A stretch of DNA of 64,000 nt from Pandoraea eparura (GTDB lineage Bacteria; Pseudomonadota; Gammaproteobacteria; Burkholderiales; Burkholderiaceae): assembly GCF_902459725.1 (NCBI RefSeq), contig NZ_CABPSH010000003.1, positions 124,001 through 188,000 on the forward strand. The letters are read 5' to 3'. A model generated the notes under the pieces. It saw nothing but the letters and a program-made list of their open reading frames with translations, was not told the origin of the DNA and ran no database searches. Positions 41,145 to 50,887 of this stretch are shown one piece after another. Made by a program: the position numbers and the translations under genes. The stretch's first letter is position 1; every line of letters starts with the position of its first letter.

Positions 41145-41179
41145 AACGCCGCGACGCCCTCCCGGGGCATCGCGGCGTT
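41145..41179. terminator. Terminator between the SDR gene and rdgC
   Basis: A 14-base stem with one mismatch (41145-41158 with 41166-41179) between convergent genes; A-run on the left makes it strongest for the minus strand (rdgC). Confidence 0.7.
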
Positions 41180-41209
41180 CGTGTTACCACGGCGACAGGC
41201 GAAGGGGCG

Positions 41210-42118
41210 TCAGGCCGCCTTGTCCATCTGACGCTCGCCACCCACCGCCTCGACCAGATCGTCGAGCATGCGGGCGAGTTCGCCGGTCATGAGCGCGACG
41301 TCGGCGTCGAACTTCTCGGCTTCGCCTTCCGCGGTCGGGTCGGCGGCATCCTTGATGATGTCGAGCGGCGTCACACGCTTGATGACGAACGCGTCGGTCA
41401 GCACGAAGGAGATGCGGTCGTTCCACGTCATCGCCAGCTTGGTGCAGCGCTTGCCAGCCTCGATGTGCTGACGGACATCCGCCCCGTCGAGCGGGTGACG
41501 CACATAGCGCACGGCCGCCTTCTCGTCGGTATTCGAGCGCAGTTCCACGTCCTGATCGACGGTGAAGCCGCCCGGCGCGTCGTTGCCCGCGAGCCACGAC
41601 GTCATCACCGCCACGGGCGCTTCGTTGAGCTCCACGTTCTCGAGCGTGATATCGAGCGTCTTGAGCAACAGGCTGCGCACTTCGTCGGCCTTGGCGGGCG
41701 ACGCGGCGTCGATCACCAGCCAGCGATTGGCCGGATCGATCCACACACGCGTGTCGCGACGAATGCCGAACGCGCGCGGCAGCAGTTCGTCGGTGACCTG
41801 CTCCTTGAGTTCGCGCATCTGCTTGCGCCCGGGCTTGAAGCCTTGCTGCTCTTCGAGCTCGGCCGCCTTGGCGCGCGTGACCTGATTCACGACGGTGGAC
41901 GGCAGCAGCTTCTTCTCGGCACGATAGGCGAGCAGGAACTGACGGTTGATGCTGTGCACCAGTTCTCCGCCTTCGCGCGGCGGCGCCCAGCCTTGCACTT
42001 GCATCTCGAGGCTACCGCCCTCGCAGAAGGCATGCTTCTCCAACGCCGCTTCCATTTGCGCGACGCTCATGGACCAACCGGCAGGAATTCGGTGCAACTG
42101 AAGATTCTTGAACCACAT
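41210..42118 (-). CDS. rdgC: Recombination-associated protein RdgC
   Basis: A 302-residue ring-forming DNA-binding protein that limits RecA loading and has roles in replication restart. The N-terminal [11 protein letters not shown] and the block [16 protein letters not shown] are characteristic. ATG 42118 begins the conserved N terminus. It precedes no partner gene; the next minus-strand gene upstream is the DUF1854 gene, 78 bases away. Confidence 0.96.
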   Translation of the reverse strand: MWFKNLQLHRIPAGWSMSVAQMEAALEKHAFCEGGSLEMQVQGWAPPREGGELVHSINRQFLLAYRAEKKLLPSTVVNQVTRAKAAELEEQQGFKPGRKQMRELKEQVTDELLPRAFGIRRDTRVWIDPANRWLVIDAASPAKADEVRSLLLKTLDITLENVELNEAPVAVMTSWLAGNDAPGGFTVDQDVELRSNTDEKAAVRYVRHPLDGADVRQHIEAGKRCTKLAMTWNDRISFVLTDAFVIKRVTPLDIIKDAADPTAEGEAEKFDADVALMTGELARMLDDLVEAVGGERQMDKAA

Positions 42119-42196
42119 CGACATCACCGCAAAAAGCAAAAGCAGAGATTTTACCAGTGCCCGACGGCACGGCGAAATTCGGCGACGCGAATCGTG

Positions 42197-42664
42197 TCAG
42201 AGGAAACGATCGAGGATCTTGCGGCTCGGCTTGTCGAGCGCGCCAGTGTCCCGGATCAGGAAGTGGATGCCGTGGCTGTCGGTGATGAGCAACGTCGGGC
42301 CGCCCAGGCGCCGAATGTCTTCTTCGCCACGCAACACGAACGAAGCCTCGCCGCGGTTCGTCTCGACAGTCCAGGTGCTGGGCGTCGCATACGTCGAGAC
42401 GCGCTTGATGCACAGCACCTCGGGCATGAATTCGCGCGCCGCGAGTTCTTCCTGCAAGAGCGTGCGCATCGCGGCGGGCAGCACGTCGAGCGAGTCGAGC
42501 CAGACCAGCTCGCGCCCCTCCGTACTCACCAGCGCAAGGCCCTCGTGCGGCGCCGCAATCGGAAACGCGCGCACGGGCACCACGCCCTCATGGGCGACGC
42601 CCGCCGCGTCGGTCAGCACCAGACGGCCGAACGCGTTACGCGACAAGGTGAAATCAATCTGCAT
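42197..42664 (-). CDS. Cyanophycin-associated DUF1854 protein
   Basis: A 155-residue DUF1854 protein (IRRLGGPTLLITDSHGIHFLIRDTGALD near the C terminus). Such genes are repeatedly found next to cyanophycin synthetase and a special ABC transporter in betaproteobacteria; no biochemical role is established. Here it lies 18 bases downstream of that transporter gene, so they are co-transcribed and both are divergent from the synthetase genes. Confidence 0.85.
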   Translation of the reverse strand: MQIDFTLSRNAFGRLVLTDAAGVAHEGVVPVRAFPIAAPHEGLALVSTEGRELVWLDSLDVLPAAMRTLLQEELAAREFMPEVLCIKRVSTYATPSTWTVETNRGEASFVLRGEEDIRRLGGPTLLITDSHGIHFLIRDTGALDKPSRKILDRFL

Positions 42665-42682
42665 GAGTCTCTTCGCGAACGT

Positions 42683-45121
42683 TCAGTTGACGGATAGCGG
42701 CTGGGCCGGTGCCGCGCTCACGGCTGCCACCGCGGCGGCCGCCTCGGCGGTCTCGATCACCGCGTCGAGATCCGTATCGACATTGCGCTGCTGGGCCTGG
42801 TACAGCCGGTAGTAGGCCCCTTCGCGGGCCATCAGCGCGTCGTGGTTGCCCACTTCGACGATCTTGCCGCGATCGAGCACCACCAGCCGGTCGGCCTTGC
42901 GCAGCGTCGACAACCGGTGCGCGATGGCGATCGTCGTACGGCCCTTGACGAGGTTGTCGAGCGCCTTCTGGATTTCCTTCTCGGTCGCCGTGTCCACCGA
43001 TGACGTCGCCTCGTCGAGAATCAGAATGCGCGGATCGATCAGCAGCGCACGCGCGATGGAAATGCGTTGACGCTCGCCCCCCGAGAGGGCCTGCCCGCGC
43101 TCGCCGACGAGCGAATCGTAACCGTGCGGCAGACGCAGGATGAACTCGTGCGCGTGTGCCGCGCGCGCCGCCGCCACGATCTCGGCGCGCGTCGCTTCCG
43201 GTTTGCCGTAAGCGATATTCTCGGCAATCGTGCCGAAGAACAGGAACGGCTCCTGCAGCACCAGGCCGACGTTGCGACGAAAATCCGACACCGGCAACGC
43301 GCGAATGTCCACCCCGTCGATCTGGATCGAGCCCTCAGCCACATCGTAGAAACGGCAGATCAGGTTGACCAGCGTGCTCTTGCCCGACCCGCTGTGCCCC
43401 ACCAGACCGATCATCTCACCCGGCGCGATGCGCAAATCCATCCCCCGGATCACCGCGCGGTTGCCGTAACGGAAGCCGATGTCGCGCAAGTCAATGGCGC
43501 CCTTCACTTCCTTCAGGTGCACCGGGTTGACCGGTTCGGGCACGTTCGAGACGTGATCGAGAATGTCGAAGATGCGCTTCGCGCCGGCCGCGGCCTTCTG
43601 CGTGACCGAGACAATACGGCTCATGGAATCGAGACGCGTGTAGAAGCGGCTGATGTAGGTGAGGAACGCGGTGAGCACACCGACGGTGATCTCATGCTTC
43701 GAGACCTGCCAGATCCCGAAGATCCACACGACGAGCAGCCCCACCTCGGTGAGGAACGTGACCGTCGGCGAAAACAGCGACCAGACCTTGTTCACGCGGT
43801 CGTTCACCACGAGGTTGTGACGGTTGGCTTCCTTGAAGCGCGCGACCTCGCGGTTTTCCTGCGCAAACGCCTTGACCACACGAATGCCCGGAATGGTATC
43901 GGCCAGCACGTTGGTGATTTCCGACCAGATCCGGTCCACCTTCTCGAAGCCATGACGCAAGCGGTCGCGCACCAGATGGATCAGCCAGGCGATGAACGGC
44001 AGCGGCAACAGCGTGACGGCCGCCAGCCACGGGTTGATCGACACCAGAATCACCGAGGTCATAACGATCATCAGCACGTCCGTGGCGAAGTCGAGCAGGT
44101 GCAGCGAGAGGAACACACAGATGCGGTCGCTCTCCGAGCCGATGCGCGCCATCAGGTCGCCCGTGCGCTTGCCGCCGAAGTATTCCAGCGAAAGGCGCAG
44201 CAGATGCGAGTACGTCGCGGTGCGCAAATCGGCGCCAATGCGCTCCGACACCTTGGCCAGCAGATAGGTACGCGCCCAGCCCAGTATCCAGGCGACCACG
44301 CCGGCGCCCAGCAGGCCGGACAAATAAATTCCCACCAGGTGGTAATCGATCGGCTTGCCGTTCTGGAATGGAATCAGCACGTTGTCCATGAGCGGCATCG
44401 TGAGATACGGCGGGATCAACGTGGCGCCCGTCGCGCAGAGCGTGAGCAGGAAGCCCGCCAGCAACTCGAAACGATACGGACGCGCGAATCGCCACAGGCG
44501 CAGCAATGCCCACGTCGAGGGTGGGGTTTCGACTTCCGGATGGCATTGGGGGCATTCATCGGCGCCTGGCGGCAGTTCTGCCTGACAGATCGGGCAGGTG
44601 CCGACCTCGTCCGGTACCTGGCTGGCGGCGTGGCCCGCCACTCTCGCGTCGCGCTGGCGCACGACGGTGTCCAACAGCGCCAGCGCTGCCGGGTTGTGGC
44701 CCAGGGTGTAGCGCCAGTTCGCCAGCTTCTTGTGCGCGTCGCACAACTCCAGGGCGCCCACGCCCGCATGATCGGTATGCGTGAGCGAGAGGTCGGCGCG
44801 GTACGGCCACGACTGCCAGTGCTGCCCGGTGCTCGCTGGATCATACGCGTCGCGACGCGCTTCGCGCGCGAGGATCCGGTCTTCGGTCGCCACGACCACG
44901 CCAGGCGCGAAATGCAGCTGTGCGTCGAGATCGAGCGTCAGCCACGCCAGTACGGTCTCGCCGTCGGCCAGTTGCGCCGCGACCTCGGGATACCAGGGCT
45001 CGGCAGCGGCCTGTCGGCCGGCCGCGGATAACGCAGACGCGGCGGAGCCGGAGGGGGCGCGCTCGGAAGCCGCAGTCGGGGCGGCGGCGGACGGCGCCGT
45101 CGGAGTGGGGGTGTCGGTCAT
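42683..45121 (-). CDS. Cyanophycin-locus ABC transporter (fused permease-ATPase) with N-terminal zinc ribbon
   Basis: An 812-residue type IV exporter half-transporter. The first about 220 residues are unusual: a beta-rich domain and a zinc ribbon with Cys176, Cys179, Cys190 and Cys193. Six membrane helices follow (about 215-500), then the ATPase domain with GHSGSGKST, LSGGERQR and ILDEATSS. Family members occur with cyanophycin synthesis genes; what they move is not known, with arginine/aspartate dipeptides or polymer-related material being guesses. ATG 45121 (MTDTP) is used; a Pro/Ala/Ser-rich tract (2-40) opens the protein. Confidence 0.88.
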   Translation of the reverse strand: MTDTPTPTAPSAAAPTAASERAPSGSAASALSAAGRQAAAEPWYPEVAAQLADGETVLAWLTLDLDAQLHFAPGVVVATEDRILAREARRDAYDPASTGQHWQSWPYRADLSLTHTDHAGVGALELCDAHKKLANWRYTLGHNPAALALLDTVVRQRDARVAGHAASQVPDEVGTCPICQAELPPGADECPQCHPEVETPPSTWALLRLWRFARPYRFELLAGFLLTLCATGATLIPPYLTMPLMDNVLIPFQNGKPIDYHLVGIYLSGLLGAGVVAWILGWARTYLLAKVSERIGADLRTATYSHLLRLSLEYFGGKRTGDLMARIGSESDRICVFLSLHLLDFATDVLMIVMTSVILVSINPWLAAVTLLPLPFIAWLIHLVRDRLRHGFEKVDRIWSEITNVLADTIPGIRVVKAFAQENREVARFKEANRHNLVVNDRVNKVWSLFSPTVTFLTEVGLLVVWIFGIWQVSKHEITVGVLTAFLTYISRFYTRLDSMSRIVSVTQKAAAGAKRIFDILDHVSNVPEPVNPVHLKEVKGAIDLRDIGFRYGNRAVIRGMDLRIAPGEMIGLVGHSGSGKSTLVNLICRFYDVAEGSIQIDGVDIRALPVSDFRRNVGLVLQEPFLFFGTIAENIAYGKPEATRAEIVAAARAAHAHEFILRLPHGYDSLVGERGQALSGGERQRISIARALLIDPRILILDEATSSVDTATEKEIQKALDNLVKGRTTIAIAHRLSTLRKADRLVVLDRGKIVEVGNHDALMAREGAYYRLYQAQQRNVDTDLDAVIETAEAAAAVAAVSAAPAQPLSVN

Positions 45122-45418
45122 TGCTGCGGCAGACGTGTCCTCAAGGGGCGGACATCGAGGCAAACGAGGAAAAATCGAGGCGGACTTTCCCTGTCAGTCC
45201 GCGAAATTGCCGCAAGTATAACCACAGCGACGCTTTTTGCGGCGCGGAGTTCCGCGATGACACGGTGCAGCATGGAAATATTGTTGCGACGGTCAACCGT
45301 TTACGGATTCTTACGTTAAGTAACCAGTTAACTGCGCGAGCGCAAGCCGCCATGCCGCCTGACGGCGGCCTTGCCAGCGCCTCCGAACCCAGCCTTGACG
45401 CGTGAATTTGCCTTGAGT
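45122..45418. promoter_or_regulatory. Divergent promoter region of the cyanophycin locus
   Basis: 297 bases between the ABC transporter and the first synthetase gene. At 45312-45333 nested inverted repeats occur: TTAC-GTTAA-GTAA and GTTAA-N8-TTAAC, in a locally AT-rich stretch, a plausible regulator site. No gene seen. Confidence 0.45.
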
Positions 45419-48049
45419 ATGAAAAAGAAAGACATTGAGATTTTCGATGTCCTGTCGCTGCGCGGCCCGAATATGTGGACATATCGGCCGGTGCTTGAGG
45501 CATGGGTCGATATCGGCGAACTCGAGGAGTTCCCGTCCAACAAGATCCCCGGATTTCCCGAGCGGCTGTCGACATGGCTGCCCACGCTCGTCGAGCACCG
45601 TTGCAGCATCGGCGAGCGCGGCGGTTTCCTTCAGCGCCTGCGCGACGGCACCTGGCCCGGCCATATTCTCGAACACGTCACGCTGGAACTGCAAAACCTC
45701 GCCGGCATGCCCGGCGGCTTCGGCAAGGCGCGTGAAACCCCGATCTCCGGTGTCTATAAAGTGATCGTGCGGGCCTGGCACGAAGACGTGACGCGCGCTG
45801 CGCTGTTCGCGGCCCGCGATCTGGTCATGGCGGCCATCGAAGACCGCCCTTACGACGTTGACGCCGCCGTGGAAACCCTGCGCGGCCTGGTCGACAGACA
45901 CTGCCTCGGCCCGAGCACGGCGTGCATCGTCGATGCCGCCGACGACCGCGACATCCCCCACATCCGCCTGTCCGACGGCAATCTGGTGCAACTGGGTTAC
46001 GGCGCGGCCGCCCGTCGCATCTGGACCGCCGAGACGGATCGCACCCCCGCCATCGCCGAGAGCATCTCGCGCGACAAGGACCTGACCAAGCAACTGCTCG
46101 AATCGTGCGGCGTGCCCGTGCCGGAAGGTCGTCTGGTTGAAAGCGCCGACGACGCGTGGGAAGCCGCCGAAGACATCGGCCTGCCGGTCGTCGTGAAGCC
46201 TTACGATGGCAACCACGGCCGTGGCGTGTTCATCAATCTCACCACGCGCGACGAAGTCACCACGGCATTCGAGGTCGCCCTCGAAGAAGGCAACGGCGTG
46301 ATCGTCGAGCGGTTCGTGCCGGGTCTGGAACATCGCCTGCTGGTTGTGGGCGGTCGTGTCGTGGCCGCGGCAATGGGCGAGACGGCCTCGGTGGTCGGCG
46401 ACGGCACGCACACGGTTTCGGAGCTCATCGAGTTGCAGATCAACAGCGACCCGCGTCGCGGCAGCGCCGAAGATCAGCCGCTCAACCGCGTGCGCATCGA
46501 CTCGTCGGCCCGCCTGGAACTCAAGCGCCAGGGCTTCGACGCCGATGCCGTGCCCCCCGAGGGCAAGAACGTACTGATCCAGCGCAACGGCAACGTTGCG
46601 TTCGATGTCACGGACCGCGTGCATCCGAGCGTGGCGGCGCATGCGTCGCTGGCGGCGCGCATCGTGGGTCTGGACATTGCCGGCGTCGATCTGGTGGCGC
46701 AAGACATTTCGCGCCCGTTGGCCGAACAGCGTGGCGCCATCGTCGAAGTCAACGCCGGCCCCGGCCTGCTCATGCATCTGAAGCCGGCCGATGGCGTACC
46801 GCGCCCGGTCGGTCGCGCCATCGTCGACCATCTGTTCCCCGATGGCGACGCCGGGCGCATTCCGGTCGTCGGCATTACCGGCACGAACGGCAAGACCGTG
46901 ACCGCACGCCTGCTCACGCACCTGCTGCAACTCGCGGGTGAGCGCACCGGCCTCGCCTGCAGCGACGGCCTGTTCCTCGACAAGCGCCTGGTGCAAGCCG
47001 GCGACCGTGCCAACTGGGATGCCGCGCACCGTGTGCTGATGAACGCGAGCGTGACGGCAGCCGTCTTCGAGAACGACAACACCGCCATCCTCTCGGAAGG
47101 CCTCGCGTACGACCGCTGCCAGGTCGGCATCGTGACGAACATCGATCGTCCGGATCATCTGGGTCAGTATTTCGTTGAAGATGTCGAGCGCATGTTCAGT
47201 GTGTTGCGCACGCAGATCGACGTGGTCTTGCCCGACGGCGTGGCCGTGCTCAACGCGCGCGATCCGCTCGTCGTGGAGATGGCCGAGCTGTGCGACGGCG
47301 ACGTGATCTTCTTCGGTCTGGATGAACAACTGCCGGCCATCGTGGCCCATCGCGCGATGGGCAAGCGAACGGTCTTCGTGCGCAACGGCGACGTGCTGCT
47401 GGCCACCGGCGACGAGGAAATCACCCTCGGTGCGACGGCCAACATGCCGCTGACGTATGACGGTCGCGTCGGCTTCCAGATCGAGAACGTGCTCGCGGCC
47501 GTCGCGGCCGCCTGGTCGATGGGCGTGACGCTCGACGTTCTGCGCGCGGGCGTGACCACGTTCGATGTCGGTCAGGTGGATGCCCCGGGCCGGTTCACGA
47601 TGTTCGAAAAGCACGGCGCGACGGTCGTCGTCGACGACGCCCATAACGCGCCGGCGCTGACGGCGCTGGCTGCGGCATTGGCCACCCTGCCTGCCGAGCG
47701 GCGCATTGCGGTGTATGGCCCCGGCGTCGACCGGATGGACGACGACCTGCAAGCCGAGGGCAAGCTGCTGGCGCAGACGTTCGATCGCGTGGTGCTGTGC
47801 GACGACCTGAGCGTCGCGCGCAAGCGTGCGCTGGCCGAGTCGCGCGCCCAACTGCGCGCGGGCATCGATGCCGAACGCAAGATTCCCGTGACCGACGCCG
47901 GCGAGCGACGAGCAGCGGCCGAAGCCGCGCTGGCCCAGCTCGCGAGCGGCGATCTGCTCGTGTTGCAGGCCGACGAAGGCGGCGCTGCCGCGATGCTCGA
48001 TTTGGTACATCAGTGGATGGGCCAGCCGATGCGCGCACTGGCGGCCTGA
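45419..48049 (+). CDS. Cyanophycin synthetase paralogue, divergent Mur-ligase motifs (CphA'-like)
   Basis: An 876-residue homologue of cyanophycin synthetase: N-terminal domain, ATP-grasp domain (KPYDGNHGRG at about 260) that in the family adds Asp, and a Mur-ligase-like domain (GTNGKT at about 488) that adds Arg. Compared with its neighbour, the ETARGG motif is replaced by ENDNTAILSEG (about 550) and DYGHNP by DDAHNAP (about 738), so the Arg-adding site may be altered or lost. Tandem cphA/cphA' genes are known in related betaproteobacteria. ATG 45419 (MKKKDIEIFD) starts family similarity. Confidence 0.9.
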   Translation: MKKKDIEIFDVLSLRGPNMWTYRPVLEAWVDIGELEEFPSNKIPGFPERLSTWLPTLVEHRCSIGERGGFLQRLRDGTWPGHILEHVTLELQNLAGMPGGFGKARETPISGVYKVIVRAWHEDVTRAALFAARDLVMAAIEDRPYDVDAAVETLRGLVDRHCLGPSTACIVDAADDRDIPHIRLSDGNLVQLGYGAAARRIWTAETDRTPAIAESISRDKDLTKQLLESCGVPVPEGRLVESADDAWEAAEDIGLPVVVKPYDGNHGRGVFINLTTRDEVTTAFEVALEEGNGVIVERFVPGLEHRLLVVGGRVVAAAMGETASVVGDGTHTVSELIELQINSDPRRGSAEDQPLNRVRIDSSARLELKRQGFDADAVPPEGKNVLIQRNGNVAFDVTDRVHPSVAAHASLAARIVGLDIAGVDLVAQDISRPLAEQRGAIVEVNAGPGLLMHLKPADGVPRPVGRAIVDHLFPDGDAGRIPVVGITGTNGKTVTARLLTHLLQLAGERTGLACSDGLFLDKRLVQAGDRANWDAAHRVLMNASVTAAVFENDNTAILSEGLAYDRCQVGIVTNIDRPDHLGQYFVEDVERMFSVLRTQIDVVLPDGVAVLNARDPLVVEMAELCDGDVIFFGLDEQLPAIVAHRAMGKRTVFVRNGDVLLATGDEEITLGATANMPLTYDGRVGFQIENVLAAVAAAWSMGVTLDVLRAGVTTFDVGQVDAPGRFTMFEKHGATVVVDDAHNAPALTALAAALATLPAERRIAVYGPGVDRMDDDLQAEGKLLAQTFDRVVLCDDLSVARKRALAESRAQLRAGIDAERKIPVTDAGERRAAAEAALAQLASGDLLVLQADEGGAAAMLDLVHQWMGQPMRALAA

Positions 48050-48201
48050 GGGCTGAGCGCAAGTCCGCGGCGGGCGGCGGCGCGCAGCCCTTGCTGCGGC
48101 CGCCCTCTCCGGCCAATCACAAATACCCAAGCCACCGTCGTTTTTCTCGCCAACCAACCGCCATACAGGGGCGCGAAGTGGACAGACAGGGATTGCAATT
48201 T

Positions 48202-50778
48202 ATGGAAGTCTCCCGTATCCGCGCATTGCGCGGTCCCAACCTCTGGAGCCGTCACACCGCCATCGAGGCGATCGTGTCGTGCACCGATCTGGAATACTCG
48301 ATCGGCAATCTGGCCGGTTTCGAGGCTCGCCTGCGTGCGCGCTTTCCCGAGCTGCCTGCGCTCACGCCCGACGCCGAGGAGCGTCCGGTGTCGCTGGCCG
48401 ACGCCCTCGCAACCACGGCATTGCATCTGCAAGCCGCCGCCGGTTGTCCGGTGACGTTCAGCCAAACGACGCAGACCATCGAACCGGGCACGTTCCAGGT
48501 CGTGGTGCAGTACAGCGAAGAGCCGGTCGGGCGTCTCGCCTTCGAGCTGGCCCAGCAATTGATCCACGCAGCGCTCGACGACAGCCCGTTCGATCTGGCG
48601 GACACCCTGTATCGCCTGCGCGATCTCGATGAAGACGTCCGTCTCGGCCCGTCGACCGGTTCGATCGTGGATGCGGCTGTCGCACGCGGCGTTCCGTACC
48701 GCCGCCTGACGGAAGGCTCGATGGTGCAATTCGGCTGGGGCAGCAAGCAACGCCGCATTCAGGCGGCCGAGACCGACCGCACCTCGGCCGTGGCCGAGTC
48801 GATTGCCCAAGACAAGGACCTGACCAAGACGTTGCTGCACGCCGCGGGTGTGCCGGTACCGCTGGGCGGCACCGTGCGCGATATCGAAGACGCCTGGAAG
48901 CTGGTGCAGGAGATCGACGCGCCGGTCGTCGTCAAACCGCGCGACGGCAACCAGGGCAAGGGCGTGGCCGTGCGTCTGCGCACGCGCGAGGAAATCGAAA
49001 AGGCGTTCGAAGCCGCGCAGGACATCAGCCGCGACGTCATCATCGAGCGCTACATTCCGGGACACGATTTTCGTCTGCTCGTGATCGGCAACAAGCTGGT
49101 GGCGGCAGCGCGCCGCGACCCGCCGCAAGTGACCGGCGACGGCGTGCACACCGTGCGCCAGTTGGTCGAAGCGGTCAATGCCGACCCGCGCCGTGGCGAA
49201 GGCCATGCGACCTCGCTCACCAAGATTCGTTTCGACGACATCGCGCTCGCCACGCTTGCCAAGCAGGGGTTGAACGCCGACTCCGTGCCGGCCGCCGGGG
49301 CGCGCGTCGTTCTGCGCAACAACGCCAATCTGTCGACGGGCGGCACGGCCACCGACGTGACGGACGACGTCCACCCGGAAATCGCCGCGCGCGCCATCGC
49401 CGCCGCGCAGCAGGTGGGGCTGGACATCGCCGGTGTCGACGCGGTGTGCGAGACCGTCATCAAGCCGTTCGAAGATCAAGCGGGCGGCATCGTGGAAGTC
49501 AACGCCGCGCCCGGCCTGCGCATGCACTTGCAGCCGTCATACGGCAAGGGCCGTGCGGTCGGTGAAGCCATCGTCTCGACGATGTTCGAGGATGGTGACG
49601 ATGGCCGCATTCCGCTCGTGGCCGTCTCCGGCACGAACGGCAAGACCACTACCGTGCGCCTGATTGCCCACCTTATCGGCCAGCAAGGGCTGCGGGTGGG
49701 CATGACCGGCACCGACGGCATCTATATCAGCGGCCAGCGTATCGACACCGGCGATTGCAGCGGCCCGCGCAGCGCACGCAACGTACTGATGCATCCGGAC
49801 GTGGACGCCGCCGTGTTCGAAACCGCGCGCGGTGGCCTGTTGCGCGAAGGGCTGGCCTACGACCGCTGCGATGTGGCGGTGGTGACCAACATCGGCATGG
49901 GCGATCACCTGGGTCTGTCTTACATCAACACCGTGGAAGATCTCGCCGTGCTCAAGAGCGTGATCGTGCGCAATGTGGCGCCACGCGGCATGGCCGTGCT
50001 CAATGCCGCCGATCCGATGGTCGCGCGCATGGCCGATGCCTGCCCGGGAGACGTCACCTACTTCGCCATGGACGCCGCGCATCCGGTGCTCGCCACGCAT
50101 CGCGCGAAGGGCAAGCGCGTGGTGTACGTCGACGGCGGCAGTATCGTGACGTGCCAAGGCGGCAACGAGACCCGCTACGCGATGGCGGCCATTCCGCTCA
50201 CGCGCGGCGGCACCATCGGTTTCCAGGTCGAGAACGCGATGGCCGCCATCGGTGCGGCCTGGGCGCTGAAGCTCGATCCGGCGACGGTCCGGGCCGGACT
50301 GGCCACCTTCGTGAACGACGCGGGCACCGCGCCGGGACGCTTCAATGTGTTCGACTACCGCGGCGCCACCGTGATTGCCGACTACGGTCACAATCCAGAC
50401 GCCATTGCCGCCCTGACCCAGGCCGTGGAAACGATGCCGGCGCGACGCCGCTCGGTTGTGATCTCTGGCGCGGGCGATCGTCGTGACGAGGACATCCGCC
50501 GTCAGACGCAGATCCTCGGCGACGCGTTCGACGACGTGCTGCTCTATCAGGACCAGTGCCAGCGCGGCCGCGAAGACGGTGAAGTGCTCGGGCTGTTGCG
50601 TGATGGTCTGGTCGGTGCGCGGCGCGTCAGCCATATCGAAGAGATTCACGGTGAGTTCGTGGCGATCGACACGGCGCTGGCGCGGTTGCAACCGGGCGAT
50701 CTGTGCCTGATTCTCATTGATCAGGTCGACGACGCTCTCGCGCATCTCTCGCAACGCGTGGCACAGTCGGGTTCCTGA
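48202..50778 (+). CDS. cphA: Cyanophycin synthetase CphA
   Basis: Builds cyanophycin, a nitrogen-storage polymer of aspartate with arginine side chains, from Asp, Arg and ATP without ribosomes. The 858-residue protein has the N-terminal domain, ATP-grasp domain (KPRDGNQGKG at about 244) and Mur-ligase-like domain with complete motifs: GTNGKTTT (about 476), ETARGGLLREG (about 540) and DYGHNPDA (about 728). It starts with MEVSRIRALRGPNLWS, typical of the family; a GTG 24 bases upstream is an alternative. It is 152 bases downstream of the paralogue. No cyanophycinase gene is in the window. Confidence 0.95.
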   Translation: MEVSRIRALRGPNLWSRHTAIEAIVSCTDLEYSIGNLAGFEARLRARFPELPALTPDAEERPVSLADALATTALHLQAAAGCPVTFSQTTQTIEPGTFQVVVQYSEEPVGRLAFELAQQLIHAALDDSPFDLADTLYRLRDLDEDVRLGPSTGSIVDAAVARGVPYRRLTEGSMVQFGWGSKQRRIQAAETDRTSAVAESIAQDKDLTKTLLHAAGVPVPLGGTVRDIEDAWKLVQEIDAPVVVKPRDGNQGKGVAVRLRTREEIEKAFEAAQDISRDVIIERYIPGHDFRLLVIGNKLVAAARRDPPQVTGDGVHTVRQLVEAVNADPRRGEGHATSLTKIRFDDIALATLAKQGLNADSVPAAGARVVLRNNANLSTGGTATDVTDDVHPEIAARAIAAAQQVGLDIAGVDAVCETVIKPFEDQAGGIVEVNAAPGLRMHLQPSYGKGRAVGEAIVSTMFEDGDDGRIPLVAVSGTNGKTTTVRLIAHLIGQQGLRVGMTGTDGIYISGQRIDTGDCSGPRSARNVLMHPDVDAAVFETARGGLLREGLAYDRCDVAVVTNIGMGDHLGLSYINTVEDLAVLKSVIVRNVAPRGMAVLNAADPMVARMADACPGDVTYFAMDAAHPVLATHRAKGKRVVYVDGGSIVTCQGGNETRYAMAAIPLTRGGTIGFQVENAMAAIGAAWALKLDPATVRAGLATFVNDAGTAPGRFNVFDYRGATVIADYGHNPDAIAALTQAVETMPARRRSVVISGAGDRRDEDIRRQTQILGDAFDDVLLYQDQCQRGREDGEVLGLLRDGLVGARRVSHIEEIHGEFVAIDTALARLQPGDLCLILIDQVDDALAHLSQRVAQSGS

Positions 50779-50805
50779 ACCCGCTTGGGGTCTGTTGAGC
50801 CTGTC

Positions 50806-50841
50806 AGGGCTGAGGTCCGTGGTTTCACGGACCTCAGCCCT
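50806..50841 (+). terminator. Strong terminator after cphA
   Basis: A perfect 16-base stem (50806-50821 with 50826-50841, GTTT loop) followed by a T-run on the plus strand. No T-run on the minus strand, so it mainly ends the cphA transcript and insulates the convergent cassette. Confidence 0.92.
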
Positions 50842-50887
50842 TTTTATTGGCGCTCGGCGAGGTCGCTGACGCAACCGCCGCCGCGCT

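Noticed and set aside
45311-48157. 948-codon minus-strand frame over the first cyanophycin synthetase
   Set aside because: Same reason; the plus-strand protein has a full family match.
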